From positions 186,001-250,000 of the forward strand of contig NZ_QBLM01000001.1 in assembly GCF_008828755.2 (NCBI RefSeq): a stretch of DNA of 64,000 bases, given 5' to 3'. The position numbers and the translations under genes are program-made. Each line of letters begins with the position of its first letter. Positions within the stretch are counted from its first letter, which is position 1. Positions 18,270 through 27,940 of the stretch are shown in pieces. The notes under the pieces were generated by a model. The model saw nothing but the letters and a program-made list of their open reading frames with translations. It searched no databases and had not been told where the DNA came from. This DNA is from [Borrelia] turdi (lineage in GTDB: Bacteria > Spirochaetota > Spirochaetia > Borreliales > Borreliaceae).

Positions 18270-20279
18270 TTAACTTGCTTTTTCCTTAAAATAAGAAAAT
18301 TCCATAGTAAAACTGCCTCTTCCCTTGGTAGAACTTCTTAAAATAGAAGCATACCCAAAAAGTTTTTCAAAAGCCGCCTCTGATTTTATCAAATCATACT
18401 CCCCAATATTGCTAACTGAATGAATAACGCCTCCTATAATATTTAATGTAGAAATAATTTCTCCTGTATGCTCAATGGGTGTTCTAACCTCCAATAACAT
18501 TATTGGTTCAAGTCTAATAGGATCTGATTTTTGAAAAATACTATGAAAAGCAAATCCCGAAATTGATTCAAAAGCACTCTCGCCAATCTTGTTAATCTCA
18601 CAAACAATAGAAAAAACGCTAACATTAATATCAATAATAGGATATCCAAAAACTCCACTTACAAATGCCGCTGTAATTCCCCTCAATATTGCAGACTTAA
18701 TTGAAGAGTCAATAACACATTCAAAATCAATTTTATTTCCTTCACCCCGTGACAAAGGTTTAATGATCATTCCAATTTTAAAATCAATATTTTTGCCAGC
18801 AAAAATATTATTAAACTCAAAAACTTCTTTCACAACTTTACTTGAGCTCTCTCTGTAACTTACTTGAGGTTTTCCTGTATAAACATTAAGATTAAATTCA
18901 TCTTTAATTCTTGTCAAAATAATCTCAAGATGTAATTCACCCATTCCAGATATAATAAGTTGCCCTGTTTCTTTGCTCTCAGAATAACTAAAAGTAGGAT
19001 CTTCTTTGGATATTATTTCAAAAATTTCCTTTAGTCTAACCTCATCTGATGATCTTTCAGGCTCAACAGACATTAAAACAACTGGCTCTGGAAACGTAAC
19101 AGATTCAAGTAAAACATTATTGCTTTCCTCAACAAGAGTATTCCCTGTAACAGAAAACTTTAATCCTAAAACAGCACCAATATCCCCTGGCTTCACAAAA
19201 TCTATTTGTTCATTTTTATTTGAAAAAACTCTAAAAATTTTTGTAAACTTTTCACGCTTACCATTTGAAGCATTGAAAATTTTTTTACTAGAATTAATCT
19301 CTCCAGAATAAACTCTAACAAAATAAAGATGCGCAGCAATTACACTTGAATATTGAACTTTAAAAACAAGAGCTGATAATTTTTTATTTTCATTAGGATC
19401 AACTAAAATTTTTTTATTTGTATCTAAAGAAAAAGCTTCAAAACTTTTTTCAAAAGGACTTGGCAAGTAATCTACAATCGAATCAATCAAAGGCTCTATT
19501 CCAATATTTTTTAAACTGGTTCCCATTAAAACAGGAATAATAAATCTAGAAATAGTCCCTCTTCTAATCTCACTCTTAATAATGTCTAAACCAATCTCTT
19601 TATCTTCAAGAAATAATTGAGTAATCTCTTCGCTAAATTGACTAAGAACGTCTATTAACTTTTTTTTAAAAACCCCTACTTTTTCAGCAAATTCTTTTCT
19701 AACCTGACTGTAAGCTAATTTTGGAATTCCATTTTCCATTGTAAAATGGAGCTCTTTATTTAAAATAATATCAACTACTCCTTCAAAATTGCTTTCATTT
19801 CCAATTGGAATTTGCAAAACTAAAGGAATAGTTTTAAACTTATTCTCAATATCTTCTACAACTTTAAAAAAATTAGCGCCTAATCTGTCCATCTTATTAA
19901 CATAAGCAAGTCGTGGAATTTCATATTTTTCTGCTTGCTTCCAAACAGTTTCTGTTTGAGCTTGAATTCCATCAACAGCGCTAAAAATAACAACACCCCC
20001 ATCAAGAACTCTAAGGGATCTTTCAACTTCTGCTGTGAAATCAACATGGCCAGGAGTATCAATAATATTTATTTGGCAATCCTTCCAATAGCAAGTAATA
20101 GCAGCTGAACTAATAGTAATTCCTCTTTCTTGCTCTTGGGGCATCCAGTCAGTAATAGTGTTTCCAGAATCTACATCCCCCATTTTATGGCTTTTACCAG
20201 TATAATAAATAATTCTTTCTGTAGTAGTAGTTTTACCAGCATCAATATGAGCCATAATTCCAATATTTCTAATACCCAT
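18270..20279 (-). CDS. fusA2: Elongation factor G homologue EF-G2
   Basis: 669 residues with EF-G domain order. GTPase motifs are [14 protein letters not shown] (P loop), [12 protein letters not shown] (switch I), DTPGH (G3) and NKMDRLG (G4). Domains II-V follow. In Borrelia this second EF-G was reported to work only in ribosome recycling with RRF, while EF-G1 performs translocation; that is established knowledge, not visible here. The ATG has AGGGA upstream. It lies between napA and badR on the same strand with gaps of 74 and 277 bases. Confidence 0.93.
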   Translation of the reverse strand: MGIRNIGIMAHIDAGKTTTTERIIYYTGKSHKMGDVDSGNTITDWMPQEQERGITISSAAITCYWKDCQINIIDTPGHVDFTAEVERSLRVLDGGVVIFSAVDGIQAQTETVWKQAEKYEIPRLAYVNKMDRLGANFFKVVEDIENKFKTIPLVLQIPIGNESNFEGVVDIILNKELHFTMENGIPKLAYSQVRKEFAEKVGVFKKKLIDVLSQFSEEITQLFLEDKEIGLDIIKSEIRRGTISRFIIPVLMGTSLKNIGIEPLIDSIVDYLPSPFEKSFEAFSLDTNKKILVDPNENKKLSALVFKVQYSSVIAAHLYFVRVYSGEINSSKKIFNASNGKREKFTKIFRVFSNKNEQIDFVKPGDIGAVLGLKFSVTGNTLVEESNNVLLESVTFPEPVVLMSVEPERSSDEVRLKEIFEIISKEDPTFSYSESKETGQLIISGMGELHLEIILTRIKDEFNLNVYTGKPQVSYRESSSKVVKEVFEFNNIFAGKNIDFKIGMIIKPLSRGEGNKIDFECVIDSSIKSAILRGITAAFVSGVFGYPIIDINVSVFSIVCEINKIGESAFESISGFAFHSIFQKSDPIRLEPIMLLEVRTPIEHTGEIISTLNIIGGVIHSVSNIGEYDLIKSEAAFEKLFGYASILRSSTKGRGSFTMEFSYFKEKAS

Positions 20280-20353
20280 AAATCCCTAAAACAACTACAA
20301 CCTTAATTCAAATAAACCAATCATTATGCAAGTTAAACCTTTTAATACAATTA

Positions 20354-20884
20354 TTATTGCATATCACACTCACAACATTTGTGCTCATCATGACAAATAC
20401 AATCACAATTTTCAAGCAATGCCTTATGCATCCATAAATGCTTCTCAAGATCACTCATAATGTCATCTATAATATTACCAGTACCATAATCACAAGCAGC
20501 ATCAATAAATTTTCTCATTTCAAAAATATTTTTCAAAATCTCAGTAAGACTGCAAACAATGTTTTGCATTGAAGGTAAAAAATTAGAAGTTGATTCAATA
20601 TTAAACTCCTTAATAAAGGACTTTTTTATAAACTCAGAATATCTAAATTCAGAATCATATCCAAGCATTCTTGAGCGTTCTGCAACAATATCAATAATCT
20701 CTTCAATATACTCATAAAGATCTTGGGCTTTTTTGTGAATAACAAAGAAATTGGTATCTTTTATATTCCAATGAATACCTCTTAAATTAGAATAAAAAAT
20801 ATGCAAACTCGCTAAGAGTTCTTGTAATTTTGAATGTATTTCATCTAAGTCATCTTTTTTTATATAACTTAAATACTTTTCCAT
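20354..20884 (-). CDS. napA: Dps/ferritin-like protein NapA with Cys-rich tail
   Basis: A Dps-family dodecamer protein of 176 residues. The ferroxidase-type residues occur in IHWNIK and [10 protein letters not shown]. Unlike ordinary Dps it ends with a Cys-rich tail containing CDCIC and KCCEC, a probable metal (copper/zinc) site. In B. burgdorferi it is known as NapA/BicA, needed for stress survival in ticks and able to activate neutrophils. A longer frame starts at 20917, but AAGGAGG six bases before the ATG at 20884 makes that the true start. An inverted repeat overlaps its -10; see the separate entry. Confidence 0.95.
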   Translation of the reverse strand: MEKYLSYIKKDDLDEIHSKLQELLASLHIFYSNLRGIHWNIKDTNFFVIHKKAQDLYEYIEEIIDIVAERSRMLGYDSEFRYSEFIKKSFIKEFNIESTSNFLPSMQNIVCSLTEILKNIFEMRKFIDAACDYGTGNIIDDIMSDLEKHLWMHKALLENCDCICHDEHKCCECDMQ

Positions 20885-20903
20885 AACTACCTCCTTGATA
20901 TAA

Positions 20904-20922
20904 TCATTATAATACATAATGA
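20904..20922. promoter_or_regulatory. Inverted repeat over the napA -10 (candidate Fur-family/BosR operator)
   Basis: TCATTAT and ATAATGA form a perfect 7-bp inverted repeat with a 5-base spacer. On the minus strand the same bases include TATAAT (20911-20906), placed correctly as a napA -10. NapA is known to be controlled by the Fur-family protein BosR; assigning this site to BosR is inference. Confidence 0.45.
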
Positions 20923-20973
20923 TATATAATTATGATTTTAATACCATAATATAATAAATAAAAAGGATCTTTA

Positions 20974-21441
20974 ATGAAAAAATTGATTTTGATTTTTGCA
21001 CTATTTCTATCTCAAGCATGCAATTTAAATACAATACATCCAATAGATACAAAAGAAGATATGAAAATTCTATATTCAGAAATTGCTGAATTGAGAAAAA
21101 ATTTAAATCTAAATCACCTAGAAATAGATGATACTCTTGAAAAAGTTGCAAAAGAATATGCTATTAAACTAGGTGAAAATAAAACACTAACTCATACACT
21201 TTTTGGCACCACGCCAATGCAAAGAATACACAAGTACGATAAATCCTTTAATTTAACAAGAGAAATACTAGCATCAGGAATTGAACTTGAAGGAGTAGTT
21301 AATGCGTGGCTTAACAGCCCAAGCCACAAAGAAGCTCTTATTAATAAAGATACTAATAAAATAGGTGGCTATAGATTAAAAACAAATAACAATATAAATA
21401 TATTTGTGGTTCTTTTTGGAAAAAGAAAAGAGAAGAATTGA
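20974..21441 (+). CDS. CAP/SCP-domain lipoprotein
   Basis: 155 residues with a lipoprotein signal (lipobox SQAC, Cys16), so the mature protein is probably membrane-anchored outside the inner membrane. The rest is a CAP (SCP/TAPS, PR-1) domain: LEKVAKEYAIKLGENKTLTH carries one conserved His, and VVNAWLNSPSHKEALIN matches the CAP GWxxSPGHxxNxxN-like motif. The function of bacterial CAP proteins is not settled. AAGGA lies before the ATG. It is divergent from napA with a shared 89-base control region and ends within the tRNA-Val promoter. Confidence 0.88.
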   Translation: MKKLILIFALFLSQACNLNTIHPIDTKEDMKILYSEIAELRKNLNLNHLEIDDTLEKVAKEYAIKLGENKTLTHTLFGTTPMQRIHKYDKSFNLTREILASGIELEGVVNAWLNSPSHKEALINKDTNKIGGYRLKTNNNINIFVVLFGKRKEKN

Positions 21442-21467
21442 CACCATTAAAGATTATACTGTATACT
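21438..21467 (+). promoter_or_regulatory. Promoter of tRNA-Val
   Basis: TTGACA (21438-21443) and TATACT (21462-21467) are separated by 18 bases. The -10 ends 14 bases before the tRNA. The -35 includes the stop codon of the CAP lipoprotein gene. Confidence 0.7.
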
Positions 21468-21481
21468 ACTTATTAGTAAAA

Positions 21482-21555
21482 GGGCTCATAGCTCAGTTGG
21501 TCAGAGCGCCTGCCTTACAAGCAGGATGTCGGGAGTTCGAATCTCTCTGGGCCCA
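21482..21555 (+). tRNA. tRNA-Val (anticodon TAC)
   Basis: Standard cloverleaf. The acceptor GGGCTCA pairs with TGGGCCC, and the anticodon stem-loop CCTGC-CTTACAA-GCAGG holds TAC for GTA/GTG codons. The discriminator is A with no encoded CCA. It ends eight bases before the 3' end of the convergent mevalonate kinase gene. Confidence 0.96.
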
Positions 21556-21563
21556 AAAATAAC

Positions 21564-22457
21564 CTAAACTTCAATTATTTTTAGCTGTAAGGCTAAGTTT
21601 ATTTTATAATTTTTAATTATGTTATTAAGCTCTTTTTTAGCTGTATTGGCTTTTTCTTGACTTTCAAAAAGAAAAATAAACGCTCCTCCTTTACCAGAGC
21701 CACTTAACTTTCCAGAAAGAGCGCCTAATTTAATCCCCCTGCTTATCAACCAATCAAGAGTATCATTAGACAACCCCAAATGCCTTAAACAATAATGTGC
21801 AACATTCATTTCATTAGCTAAAGAATATACATCCTTATTCTTAAAAGAAATATAAGCATTGCTTACAACAAGACCAAGCTTTTCAATAAAACCAAATAGA
21901 TCAGTATTAAATAATAACTGTTTTTTTAAATTTACAACTATTTCTTTAGTTGTAAAATCTCTTTTTATAGCTCCGATTAAAAAATAAAAACCAGAATCTT
22001 TTAATTTTCTTGAATTAAAAACATCTTCTTTTTTCTCTAAATAAAAGGTTCCACCAAGATCAATTAGCCTAATATCCATTCCAGAAGATTTGCCATGAAA
22101 AATATTTTCAATTTGATTTGCCAATAAAATTTTATTACAATCCCTATATTCAAAATGACTTGTAATATATTCTGCAAAACACAAACTAAGACTAGCAGAA
22201 GAACCAAGACCAACTCCAATAGGAATTTCAGAAATAATAGTAAACTCAATCGGATTAACTTTATTGTAATTTGAAACAATAAAGCTTATAAGGCTATTTA
22301 ATTTAGTACTAGGTTTCCCCAAATATTTCCAATTTTTAGACACACTACAAATAAGATCCATATAAATTGGAACTGTAGCCCCAATAACTGGAAACCCATA
22401 AACAGCACTATGTTCCCCTAAGAACAATATTTTAGCAGGCTTTCTTATTCTTAACAT
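21564..22457 (-). CDS. mvaK1: Mevalonate kinase (GHMP kinase)
   Basis: Phosphorylates mevalonate to 5-phosphomevalonate. The 297 residues have the GHMP motif 1 AKILFLGEHSAVYGFPV, the glycine-rich ATP motif PIGVGLGSSASLSL (about residue 85) and motif 3 LSGKLSGSGKGGAFIF near the C-terminus. GEHSAVYG is typical of mevalonate kinase rather than other GHMP kinases. Its start overlaps the previous gene by seven bases. It is the last gene of the mevalonate operon. Confidence 0.93.
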   Translation of the reverse strand: MLRIRKPAKILFLGEHSAVYGFPVIGATVPIYMDLICSVSKNWKYLGKPSTKLNSLISFIVSNYNKVNPIEFTIISEIPIGVGLGSSASLSLCFAEYITSHFEYRDCNKILLANQIENIFHGKSSGMDIRLIDLGGTFYLEKKEDVFNSRKLKDSGFYFLIGAIKRDFTTKEIVVNLKKQLLFNTDLFGFIEKLGLVVSNAYISFKNKDVYSLANEMNVAHYCLRHLGLSNDTLDWLISRGIKLGALSGKLSGSGKGGAFIFLFESQEKANTAKKELNNIIKNYKINLALQLKIIEV

Positions 22458-23404
22458 TTATTGCTTTCAAACTTAATACTTTCATGCTCTAAAACAATTG
22501 GAATAATTTTTGATAAATCAAAAGCTTTAATATTGGGTCTATAAACTAAAAAAGTTTCGTTTCCAGCTCCCAAAGCTTTAATCAAATCGCATTGATCTCT
22601 AAGGTGTTCAAAATTTGAAGGCAAGGCTGCAGAAACTCCTATTGCCTCTCCTATTTCCAATCCTAATTCTTTAGCTCTTCTTAAGCTAGAAATTAATTTG
22701 GAGTTAGAAGTACCAACACTTAAAACAAGTTTTTTTACCTCCAAATTGCATTTTAATATCAAGTCTAAAATAGAATTTCTATGTTTATTGTATTCACAAA
22801 TAGAAGCGGTAGTTTTAACAGCTTTCAAACCTTGCATCAAATAAAAATCATCAAGCTTAACAATGCCCAGCTGTCTGCATTTAGGAGTAAAACCGCCTTC
22901 AAACTCAACAACACCTCCAAAAATACTAGTAGCAATATCGTATCCGCTACCCATCCCTCCTTGAGAGTGCCTGTAGGCCTCTAAACAATATTTAAAGATT
23001 TCACCCTTATCAACAACATTAGTAGAATTGTAAATTAAAAAAAGACCACACACTATACCAATAGCAACAACAGCGCTTGAACCAAATCCCTTTTTAGTTC
23101 CATCATTAAAGAAAAAATTACTTGTATCAATGTAAACATCATATGCAAAGCTTTCTAGATTAAAAAAATATTTTTGACTCAAGTAAGAAAACATTTTAAA
23201 AACAAAATCATCTCTATTTTCTATTAAAGAAAAATCGTCTATCTCTTTCTTTTTGCTAAAGAAACGCCAAAAATCGCTCTTTTTAAAAGAAAAAAATGCT
23301 CTCTTGTTAATCGCAATTGCCAACCCCAAGCCCTTTTCCTCTAAAATAGTATACTCCCCCATTAAAAGCAAATTTCCAGGCACAGAAAAACTAATCAAAT
23401 CCAT
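22451..23404 (-). CDS. mvaK2: Phosphomevalonate kinase (GHMP kinase)
   Basis: Converts 5-phosphomevalonate to 5-diphosphomevalonate. The 317 residues show SVPGNLLLMGEYTILEE at the N-terminus, the ATP motif KKGFGSSAVVAIGI (about residue 105) and a C-terminal GHMP fold with GAGNETFLVY. It overlaps mvaD by ten bases and mvaK1 by seven. Assignment as the second kinase comes from GNLLLMGEY sequence type and its place in the six-gene pathway set. Confidence 0.9.
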   Translation of the reverse strand: MDLISFSVPGNLLLMGEYTILEEKGLGLAIAINKRAFFSFKKSDFWRFFSKKKEIDDFSLIENRDDFVFKMFSYLSQKYFFNLESFAYDVYIDTSNFFFNDGTKKGFGSSAVVAIGIVCGLFLIYNSTNVVDKGEIFKYCLEAYRHSQGGMGSGYDIATSIFGGVVEFEGGFTPKCRQLGIVKLDDFYLMQGLKAVKTTASICEYNKHRNSILDLILKCNLEVKKLVLSVGTSNSKLISSLRRAKELGLEIGEAIGVSAALPSNFEHLRDQCDLIKALGAGNETFLVYRPNIKAFDLSKIIPIVLEHESIKFESNKC

Positions 23405-24333
23405 TCTAAGTCACGCCCAACCTTTGAAACAATAAAATTAATGCCAGTAAAATTTTGCTTAAGTCTTTTTAAAATAGTATTTAAATTTTTTTCCAAACAA
23501 AGAAACTTTACCTGGGGGCCTGCATCCATTGTCTCAAATACAAAAATTCCCTCATTTCTCAAATTAGCAGCATATTTAATTAAATCTATTGTACTGCTTT
23601 TAAAATAAAAAATAGAAGATGCAAACATTAAAGCAAACATATTTTGATAACTTTTTACAACATTTGCTCCAAAATGTATAAAATCTTTTTTTAAAAAAAA
23701 ATATAAAGCATCTTTAAAAATCTTTTTACTAGAGGCAATCCAAGCATCATAATAAAACTCATGAAGTTTACAAATATTCATTGCAACTCTTGAAGACAAT
23801 TCTTTTTCATTGCTATCAATTACGGCAAATATTATGCGCAAATCATTAAAATAAGATCGATCTCTTAATTGAAAAGATTCTTTTGAACCTTCTTTTAAAA
23901 TGGTAAACCCCCCATAAATAGCCCTTGCTGCAGAAGCTGATCCTACTCTTGCAAGACTAGATGCACTGCTAAAAGAATATTTATTAAAATATTTCAAAAT
24001 ACAAGCAGCAATAGAAGCAAAGCCCGAACTAGAACTTGCAAGGCCCGCTGCTGTTGGAAAATTGTTTTCACTTTTAATTTTAAATCTAACATTCGGCTCA
24101 CTAAGAATTTTTCTTGCATAATCAAAAAATACCTTTTCTCTATTTTGCAATATAACTGGCTTTGAATTTAAAATTATTTCATCTTGATCTGAAAGTTCAA
24201 GCTCACTTATTGAATAAAACTTATCAACACTAACAGCAAGACTAGAAGTCGCGGGGATGTTTAAAAAAATATCCTTCTTGCCCCAATATTTAATTAAAGC
24301 TAAGCTTGCATTAACTTTACACTTTACCTTCAT
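23395..24333 (-). CDS. mvaD: Diphosphomevalonate decarboxylase
   Basis: ATP-dependent decarboxylation of diphosphomevalonate to isopentenyl diphosphate. The 312 residues contain ALIKYWGKKDIFLNIPATSS at the N-terminus, TAAGLASSSSGFASIA as the phosphate-binding loop, and ETMDAGPQVKFLCL with the catalytic Asp. These are family-diagnostic. The ATG overlaps the end of the HMG-CoA reductase gene by 17 bases. Confidence 0.95.
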   Translation of the reverse strand: MKVKCKVNASLALIKYWGKKDIFLNIPATSSLAVSVDKFYSISELELSDQDEIILNSKPVILQNREKVFFDYARKILSEPNVRFKIKSENNFPTAAGLASSSSGFASIAACILKYFNKYSFSSASSLARVGSASAARAIYGGFTILKEGSKESFQLRDRSYFNDLRIIFAVIDSNEKELSSRVAMNICKLHEFYYDAWIASSKKIFKDALYFFLKKDFIHFGANVVKSYQNMFALMFASSIFYFKSSTIDLIKYAANLRNEGIFVFETMDAGPQVKFLCLEKNLNTILKRLKQNFTGINFIVSKVGRDLEWI

Positions 24334-25585
24334 TCTCTAACCTTATTTTCTTTAGAATTTTAAAAGCAAAATCAAAAGAATAAATACCCACTTTTTGCAT
24401 TTCTAATAATAATTTGTCTTTCTCAAAATCAGAAATATTATATTTCATCTTTAAAAAGTAGAGTATTTTATTAACATGTAATCTCATGTGACCCTTTTGA
24501 ATTCCGTTAAATGCAAGAGCCCTTAATGCAGCAAAATTACTAGCAAGTCCAACACAAGATAAAATACCCATAAATTCAGTCTTACTACTTACATTCATAA
24601 TTCTAAAACTTAAAATTGAAGCTTCGCTAAAAGACGTAACCCCGCCTTTAGTTCCAACTTGCAAAGGAATTTCAATTTCTCCAACCAAAGCATTATCAAT
24701 AATATAAAATTTACTAAGAGGAAGATATTTGCCACTTTTTGAAGCAAATCTGTGAACAGAAGCCTCAAGTGCTCTTGTATCATTAAAAGTAGCAAGACAC
24801 ACCCCCGTAATTCCATTCATAATACCTTTATTATTAGTAACAGCTCGCTCCTCTTCGTAGAAACCTATACTAGAAATAAGTTCAATTTTTTTAGCCAAAT
24901 TAAAAGAATCCTCTTTACTCGATAGTAAATGCTTAAAATCTAAAACAAAACAAGCTTTAGTTGTAAATTCACTAACATCATTGCTTAAAATTTTTAAAAC
25001 ACACTCATATCCAAACTCTAAAAAAATACATTCTGCTACACGCTCTGCAATTGAGTTTAACAAATTAGCGCCCATAGCATCACAAGTATCCAAATAAAGA
25101 TTCAATTTCTGAATACCAAGCTCTTTAATATATTTAGTTGACAATCTCTTAAATCCACCTCCCCTTTGATTCATATTGGATAAAAGAGGTTCAATCCAAG
25201 TCTTGATTTTATCGCCAAGATCAACAAAAATTTTACTTAGGTCTTTTTCCGATTTTATATAAATTTGAGAAATTCCCAACACTTCACTCAAAGAATAATT
25301 CAAATTAGCATTTTCAAGGGTTTTTGCTGCAAAATTCAAGGCAGCAATAACAGAAGATTCTTCTGTTGCAATAGGCAAAGAATAGTATTTACCATTTATT
25401 TTTAAATTTTTTACAATTCCAACAGGAAAAGATAAGTATCCAATGTAATTTTCTATCATATTAAAAAGAAAATCTTCATTGGTATTATTATAAAAAAAAT
25501 CATTAAAAGATAATCCTAAAAAACTTTTTATCTCTTGCCTTTTTTCTAAAATACTTTTATGTCTAAAATTTTTACTAAGTTTCAT
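24317..25585 (-). CDS. mvaA: HMG-CoA reductase, class II
   Basis: Reduces HMG-CoA to mevalonate. Bacterial class II features are the catalytic Glu in [29 protein letters not shown], the catalytic Lys in [17 protein letters not shown], and a C-terminal His in [12 protein letters not shown] use the ATG at 25585 because it aligns with class II N-termini ([10 protein letters not shown]...); the longer frame begins with TTG at 25606. About 422 residues. It overlaps both neighbours. Confidence 0.94.
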   Translation of the reverse strand: MKLSKNFRHKSILEKRQEIKSFLGLSFNDFFYNNTNEDFLFNMIENYIGYLSFPVGIVKNLKINGKYYSLPIATEESSVIAALNFAAKTLENANLNYSLSEVLGISQIYIKSEKDLSKIFVDLGDKIKTWIEPLLSNMNQRGGGFKRLSTKYIKELGIQKLNLYLDTCDAMGANLLNSIAERVAECIFLEFGYECVLKILSNDVSEFTTKACFVLDFKHLLSSKEDSFNLAKKIELISSIGFYEEERAVTNNKGIMNGITGVCLATFNDTRALEASVHRFASKSGKYLPLSKFYIIDNALVGEIEIPLQVGTKGGVTSFSEASILSFRIMNVSSKTEFMGILSCVGLASNFAALRALAFNGIQKGHMRLHVNKILYFLKMKYNISDFEKDKLLLEMQKVGIYSFDFAFKILKKIRLENEGKV

Positions 25586-26657
25586 AAAACTGCTTAAAGA
25601 CTCCAAGCTCAGTAAGCAAATAGCTACTCAAAAAATACTTATTATTTTTAAATTCAGACAAACTTCTGCTTCCACTTAAAAACATAGACATTTTTAAAAC
25701 ATGCTCATAATCAGAAAAAAGACTAAATACAGCATCTTCTCCTGAATTGTAAAAAGCTCTAAGAACAACAGCTGCAACACCTATCAGTTTAGCTCCAAGA
25801 GCAATGCCTTTAGCAATATCCATGCCTGTCTCATACCCGCCAGATGCAAAAATATTAGCCTTTAGAGAATCATCAATGCTAAGCAAAGTAAAAATCGAAG
25901 GAATCCCCCAATCAGAAAAACAAGATGCAATATTTAGATTATTGCCCCTCATGCCTTCTACTAAAACCCAATTAGTACCGCCACTACCCGCAAGATCAAT
26001 ACAAGAAACACCAAGTTTAAATAACTCCTTAACATCATTTGGTGAAATTCCAAAACCTGTCTCTTTGACAATTAATGGAACACTTAGAAAGTTGGACAAT
26101 TTGGCTATTGATTCTTTTATTCCTTTAAAATTTCTCTCTCCATTAACATTCATTAATTCCTGCCCCGCATTAAGATGCACAATAATTGCATCAACTTCCA
26201 ATCTCTTGATCATTTCAGCTATCCTAGAAATACCAAACTCAACAATTTGAACAGCACCAATATTGGCAAACAAAGGAATATTGTGAGCATAGCTTTTAAG
26301 AGTAAAATCTTTTATATACTCGGGATACTTAAACAAAAGCTTAAAAGAACCTAAACCAATAGGAATTTTTAAATAATTTGCAATCTTAACTAAAGATTTA
26401 TTAAAGTCATTCCCTTCTTTACTGCCTCCTGTCATGGAAGAAATAAAAACAGGCATGCTAATATTGTATCCAAATATTTCTTCTTTTATGTCTATCTCAG
26501 AGAAATTAAAATCGCTCAGAGCATTATGTTTTAGCTTAATAAATTTTAAAAAATTACAACTGCTTTTAACATTGTTCTTATTTAGACAAATCTCAATATG
26601 TTTTTTTTTATTTTCTAATATATTAGGCTCGATACCCATAAACTCGGTATCCGTCAT
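25575..26657 (-). CDS. fni: Isopentenyl-diphosphate isomerase type 2 (FMN-dependent)
   Basis: Interconverts isopentenyl and dimethylallyl diphosphate using reduced FMN. The 360 residues form a TIM barrel with [31 protein letters not shown] and [20 protein letters not shown], all FMN/substrate loops of IDI-2. The ATG at 26657 overlaps mvaS by 35 bases. An internal ATG at 26639 would cut that to 17 and is a possible start. Its 3' end overlaps the HMG-CoA reductase start. Confidence 0.93.
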   Translation of the reverse strand: MTDTEFMGIEPNILENKKKHIEICLNKNNVKSSCNFLKFIKLKHNALSDFNFSEIDIKEEIFGYNISMPVFISSMTGGSKEGNDFNKSLVKIANYLKIPIGLGSFKLLFKYPEYIKDFTLKSYAHNIPLFANIGAVQIVEFGISRIAEMIKRLEVDAIIVHLNAGQELMNVNGERNFKGIKESIAKLSNFLSVPLIVKETGFGISPNDVKELFKLGVSCIDLAGSGGTNWVLVEGMRGNNLNIASCFSDWGIPSIFTLLSIDDSLKANIFASGGYETGMDIAKGIALGAKLIGVAAVVLRAFYNSGEDAVFSLFSDYEHVLKMSMFLSGSRSLSEFKNNKYFLSSYLLTELGVFKQFYET

Positions 26658-27846
26658 TCCTTAATTCTTTTAAATAAAATCCTCTGGATTCACCAGGAAC
26701 TATTTTATTTTGAAAGAAATCTTTATATTCTTCAAAATTTGCATTATTTCTATTTTTTATAAGTCCATCAAGATCCCATGATTTAACAACATCAAAAGCA
26801 CTTTTTTCAATGGTAAATTCATAAACAATCATAATATTGCCAGATCCATAAGAACAAAATAATATTTTTTCTCCCGTAATATCCTTCTTAGAAAATACTC
26901 TTTTTAAATAAAATGCTAAAGATAAAAAAATTGAACCCGTATACAAATTTCCCACCTCCATAGCAGCTTCAACTCCATCGTAAAAATCTATTGACTCTAA
27001 ATAAGCATTTCTAACAGATTCATCATCACTATAATATTTTTTTAAAATATAATGCATTGAATCTATCGGCATCTTAGCAAAAGGAACATGTAAAATAAAT
27101 CTATAATTAGAAAATAAATCTTTCATATTAAGTTGCTTTTTGAGAGCAAAATCTCTTAAAGCATTTTCATTTGCATTATTGTAACATTCAACTGAATATT
27201 GACCACGCACCTTGGCCTCAACACTTCCAAAAGGCCTAAAAAAATCATCAACATCATCGGTATAAACTCCAAATTCAGATAAATTGATAGAAAGTAGCTT
27301 TGGATTTTTTTCAACAAGCATTGCAGTTGCACCAGCTCCTTGAGTAATCTCAGCTGTAGTAAGATTGCTATAGTGCGCAATATCTGAAGAAAAAACTATA
27401 CCATATTCAGAATTATTAGAATGACTTAGAACACTTGCTACACTGTGCAAAGACATAGCAGCGCCAGCACATGCATGTTGAACTTGAAAAGTTAAAAAAT
27501 TATTCCCCAGACAAATGCCAGACTTCTTTAAAGCTCCAAAAACATAAGAAGAAATTGACTTTGAATGATCAACACCTGTTTCAGTTCCGCCTAAAAGTAT
27601 TCTAATTTTACTCAAATCAAGATTATTGTTGTCAAAAATAAGCTTAACAGCTGAACTTGCCATGGTTACACTATCCTCATTGGGGCCTGTAAATCTAAAA
27701 CCTTTTTGCAAGGTTGCATCTATTGCTCTATTGATTTTTTTAAAAAAAACTTCATTAGAAAAATATAAAGGATTCTCCAAAAGAACAGAAAAATCTAAAT
27801 AATTTAAAGGTAAAAAAATCCTAATATCACTAATGCCTATTTTCAT
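26623..27846 (-). CDS. mvaS: Hydroxymethylglutaryl-CoA synthase
   Basis: Condenses acetyl-CoA with acetoacetyl-CoA to give HMG-CoA, the first committed step. The 407 residues have the thiolase-fold features [12 protein letters not shown], the catalytic Cys in [13 protein letters not shown] (about residue 121) and the catalytic His in [13 protein letters not shown] lies before the ATG. It is the first gene of the operon and has a good promoter just upstream that overlaps the mnmA promoter on the other strand. Confidence 0.94.
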   Translation of the reverse strand: MKIGISDIRIFLPLNYLDFSVLLENPLYFSNEVFFKKINRAIDATLQKGFRFTGPNEDSVTMASSAVKLIFDNNNLDLSKIRILLGGTETGVDHSKSISSYVFGALKKSGICLGNNFLTFQVQHACAGAAMSLHSVASVLSHSNNSEYGIVFSSDIAHYSNLTTAEITQGAGATAMLVEKNPKLLSINLSEFGVYTDDVDDFFRPFGSVEAKVRGQYSVECYNNANENALRDFALKKQLNMKDLFSNYRFILHVPFAKMPIDSMHYILKKYYSDDESVRNAYLESIDFYDGVEAAMEVGNLYTGSIFLSLAFYLKRVFSKKDITGEKILFCSYGSGNIMIVYEFTIEKSAFDVVKSWDLDGLIKNRNNANFEEYKDFFQNKIVPGESRGFYLKELRNDGYRVYGYRA

Positions 27847-27877
27847 ATATTCCTCAATACATTAATGGATTTAAGTT

Positions 27878-27906
27878 ATTATATTATAATTTACAAAAAT
27901 TAGCAA
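27878..27906 (-). promoter_or_regulatory. Promoter of the mevalonate operon
   Basis: Minus strand TTGCTA (27906-27901) and TATAAT (27883-27878) with a 17-base spacer, 31 bases before the mvaS ATG. It overlaps the divergent mnmA promoter. Confidence 0.6.
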
Positions 27907-27919
27907 AATCTTATATAAT
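27890..27919 (+). promoter_or_regulatory. Promoter of mnmA
   Basis: Plus strand TTTACA (27890-27895) and TATAAT (27914-27919) with an 18-base spacer, 21 bases before the mnmA ATG. Its -35 lies inside the spacer of the mvaS promoter. Confidence 0.6.
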
Positions 27920-27940
27920 AAAACCTAAAAAGGGAAATTT

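Noticed and set aside
20930-21151. 73-codon minus-strand frame opposite the CAP lipoprotein
   Set aside because: The plus-strand gene has a lipobox, CAP motifs and a ribosome binding site; this frame has none and would overlap the napA promoter.
25804-26250. 148-codon plus-strand frame opposite the isomerase gene
   Set aside because: It is antisense to a clear IDI-2 coding region, has no ribosome binding site and no protein family features; it is a shadow of the real gene.
27156-27380. 74-codon minus-strand frame inside mvaS
   Set aside because: It is in a different frame of the same strand as the conserved HMG-CoA synthase, with Leu/Ile-rich chance composition.
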